From NCBI GenBank assembly GCA_003151315.1, contig PLXF01000122.1:1-7070 (forward strand): a stretch of 7,070 nucleotides of DNA, given 5' to 3'. A model generated the notes under the pieces. That model made no database searches, had not been told where the DNA came from, and saw only the letters and a list, made by a program, of their open reading frames with translations. This DNA comes from Parachlamydiales bacterium. GTDB lineage: Bacteria; Chlamydiota; Chlamydiia; Chlamydiales; SM23-39. The translations under genes and the position numbers were made by a program. Positions 5,941 to 7,070 of this stretch are shown in pieces. The stretch's first letter is position 1. Each line of letters starts with the position of its first letter.

Positions 5941-6993
5941 ATGCGTCGCATCCTACCATTTCTCCTCGCTTCTAGCGCTTGTATAGCGTCTGAATCTTTG
6001 GAGACCCGAATCGAGACATTAGAATCGCAGATGCAAAATCTCCGCATGGAGACTGTATATGGCAATCACGGAGCTAAAACCGTTACGGCATACCCATATC
6101 TCCATTCCTGGGGAGTCTATGTTTCTGCTGAGGCGCTTTACTGGAAATTCTTCGAAGGGGGAACCGATTACGTCTTTAATGCGGCACCTCAACCTATAGC
6201 CAACTATCATGATTGGATGCGGTATGTCGATTTCGATTGGCGCTTCGCATTTCGCGTAACAGCCGGTTATAAATTGGACAATCCCGACTTCGATATTTGG
6301 TCTACGTATACCCGCTTTACGACGGATCAGAGCAGCAGGGTGACGGGTTCTACTCTCAGCCGTCTGTATCCTAACGAAAACGTGACGATCAATGCCGATT
6401 ATACGAGCGCTTATCAATCGTGGAAAATCGCCTACAATGTGTTAGACCTCAATGTAGGGCGCAACTATTTTCTACGCCGCACCTTCTCAGCCCATCCCTT
6501 TGTTGGACTTAGAGGCGCTATCATCGATCAACGCGGAAAGGCTGCTTGGAACGGATCGGCTACTTCTGATTTTCTCTACAAATCGAAAAACGATTTTACA
6601 GGAATCGGTCTTGTAGCGGGAACTCAAGGGAGATGGCATTTCGACCAGCATTGGAGCGTCTTTGGATCTCTCCTCGGATCTCTCCTATATGGCCGGTATG
6701 ACGTTGACACTACCTTAAGACAAGTCTACCCAACCGTTACAACCCCCCTATCGCTCGATTCTGACACACGCCGCGTCGTTCCCAACATGGCGGCCGATGC
6801 AGGCGTTCGATGGGAATACGATGCCTTCTCTTACCAAACACGATTCGCGCTCACCCTGGCCTACGAATTCCAATACTGGTGGGCACAAAACCAGACTCTG
6901 CACACCAAGAGCGGGACAACCTATGCTTGGGACCGTTGGGCCGAGGATTTTGGCATGCAAGGGGTCAAGCTGAATTTAGGCTTGGATTTTTAA
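5941..6993 (+). CDS. MOMP-like / Lpg1974-family pore-forming outer membrane protein (paralog 3)
   Basis: The 350-residue product is the second gene of the operon. ATG 5941 is chosen because GAGG (5931-5934), which overlaps the upstream TGA, sits six bases before it and the product begins with a signal peptide (MRRILPFLLASSACIAS). An in-frame TTG at 5929 overlaps the upstream stop and is unlikely. A short coiled coil (LETRIETLESQMQNL, 20-34) resembles that of paralog 2 and may aid trimer formation. Family blocks are YWKFFEGGTDYV (67-78), RNYFLRR-x-F (174-182), FGSLLGSLLYG (241-251), YEFQYWWAQNQ (308-318) and EDFGMQGV (335-342), ending LDF. No cysteine remains after signal cleavage, so disulfide cross-linking as in Chlamydia MOMP is ruled out. 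Loops around 79-95, 128-160 and 252-275 are where it differs most from paralog 2. Confidence 0.91.
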   Translation: MRRILPFLLASSACIASESLETRIETLESQMQNLRMETVYGNHGAKTVTAYPYLHSWGVYVSAEALYWKFFEGGTDYVFNAAPQPIANYHDWMRYVDFDWRFAFRVTAGYKLDNPDFDIWSTYTRFTTDQSSRVTGSTLSRLYPNENVTINADYTSAYQSWKIAYNVLDLNVGRNYFLRRTFSAHPFVGLRGAIIDQRGKAAWNGSATSDFLYKSKNDFTGIGLVAGTQGRWHFDQHWSVFGSLLGSLLYGRYDVDTTLRQVYPTVTTPLSLDSDTRRVVPNMAADAGVRWEYDAFSYQTRFALTLAYEFQYWWAQNQTLHTKSGTTYAWDRWAEDFGMQGVKLNLGLDF

Positions 6994-7070
6994 ACGATTT
7001 GTTTGATAAAAAGGGTGTATAGAATTTAACTCGACTTTGCAACTTTTATACCCAACGTGATTCAAAAGTT
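6994..7070. other. 3' flank of the porin operon; no gene seen
   Basis: No frame here extends into a recognisable protein and there is no clean terminator. A loose inverted repeat, GGGTGTATA (7013-7021) with TATACCC (7047-7053), encloses a loop of about 25 bases and has no T-run after it. Any terminator or further operon member lies at or beyond the edge. Confidence 0.4.

Noticed and set aside
5941..6000. Paralog 3 as a lipoprotein (cysteine at residue 14)
   Set aside because: The residues before the cysteine (S-S-A) lack the usual leucine at -3, and the protein is a beta-barrel with a better cleavage site after CIA.
6019..6417. 132-codon minus-strand frame inside paralog 3
   Set aside because: It is fully antisense to a well supported gene; its composition is arbitrary and no start signal is visible.
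7013..7053. Terminator after the porin operon
   Set aside because: The arms are imperfect, the loop is about 25 bases and no T-run follows, so I do not call it.

Overview
The window most likely comes from a member of the Chlamydiae outside the genus Chlamydia, i.e. an amoeba- or arthropod-associated 'environmental' chlamydia. Three things point there. Ribosomal protein L28 carries an internal lysine/glycine-rich block that I recall from Chlamydia L28. The L28 gene is followed by a two-HKD phospholipase D-like gene, an order that (from memory) resembles CT086 to CT084 in C. trachomatis. There are also three paralogous beta-barrel outer membrane proteins of the Legionella-type (Lpg1974-like) family that expanded in environmental chlamydiae, plus a putative inclusion-membrane-type protein with a paired hydrophobic domain. 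Genus cannot be settled from this sequence.

Layout. Positions 1-1028 (+) hold the C-terminal part of the disaggregase ClpB, cut by the window edge. Positions 1099-1374 (+) hold rpmB (L28) behind a good sigma-70-type promoter. Positions 1449-2498 (+) hold a membrane-anchored phospholipase D superfamily protein, preceded by a long stem-loop that abuts its ribosome binding site. A hairpin at 2537-2566 separates it from a convergent gene at 2581-3516 (-). That gene encodes an unrecognised 311-residue protein with hydrophobic segments and a C-terminal module present twice in tandem. It and its flank are clearly more AT-rich than the housekeeping side. Positions 3652-4707 (-), 4799-5932 (+) and 5941-6993 (+) encode three related outer membrane proteins. 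The first is divergent from the other two, and the second and third form a tightly coupled operon. The last 77 bases hold no gene that I can see.

How it fits together. The left third is conserved housekeeping (protein quality control, translation) with a chlamydia-type neighbour. The right two thirds are an envelope and host-interface region: a possible inclusion-membrane or secreted protein and a porin family cluster. The most novel-looking item is the tandem-module protein at 2581-3516. An orphan Shine-Dalgarno plus start codon just after the phospholipase D gene, and the composition change beyond it, suggest that gene content has turned over at this junction. I saw no tRNA, rRNA, CRISPR array or insertion sequence.
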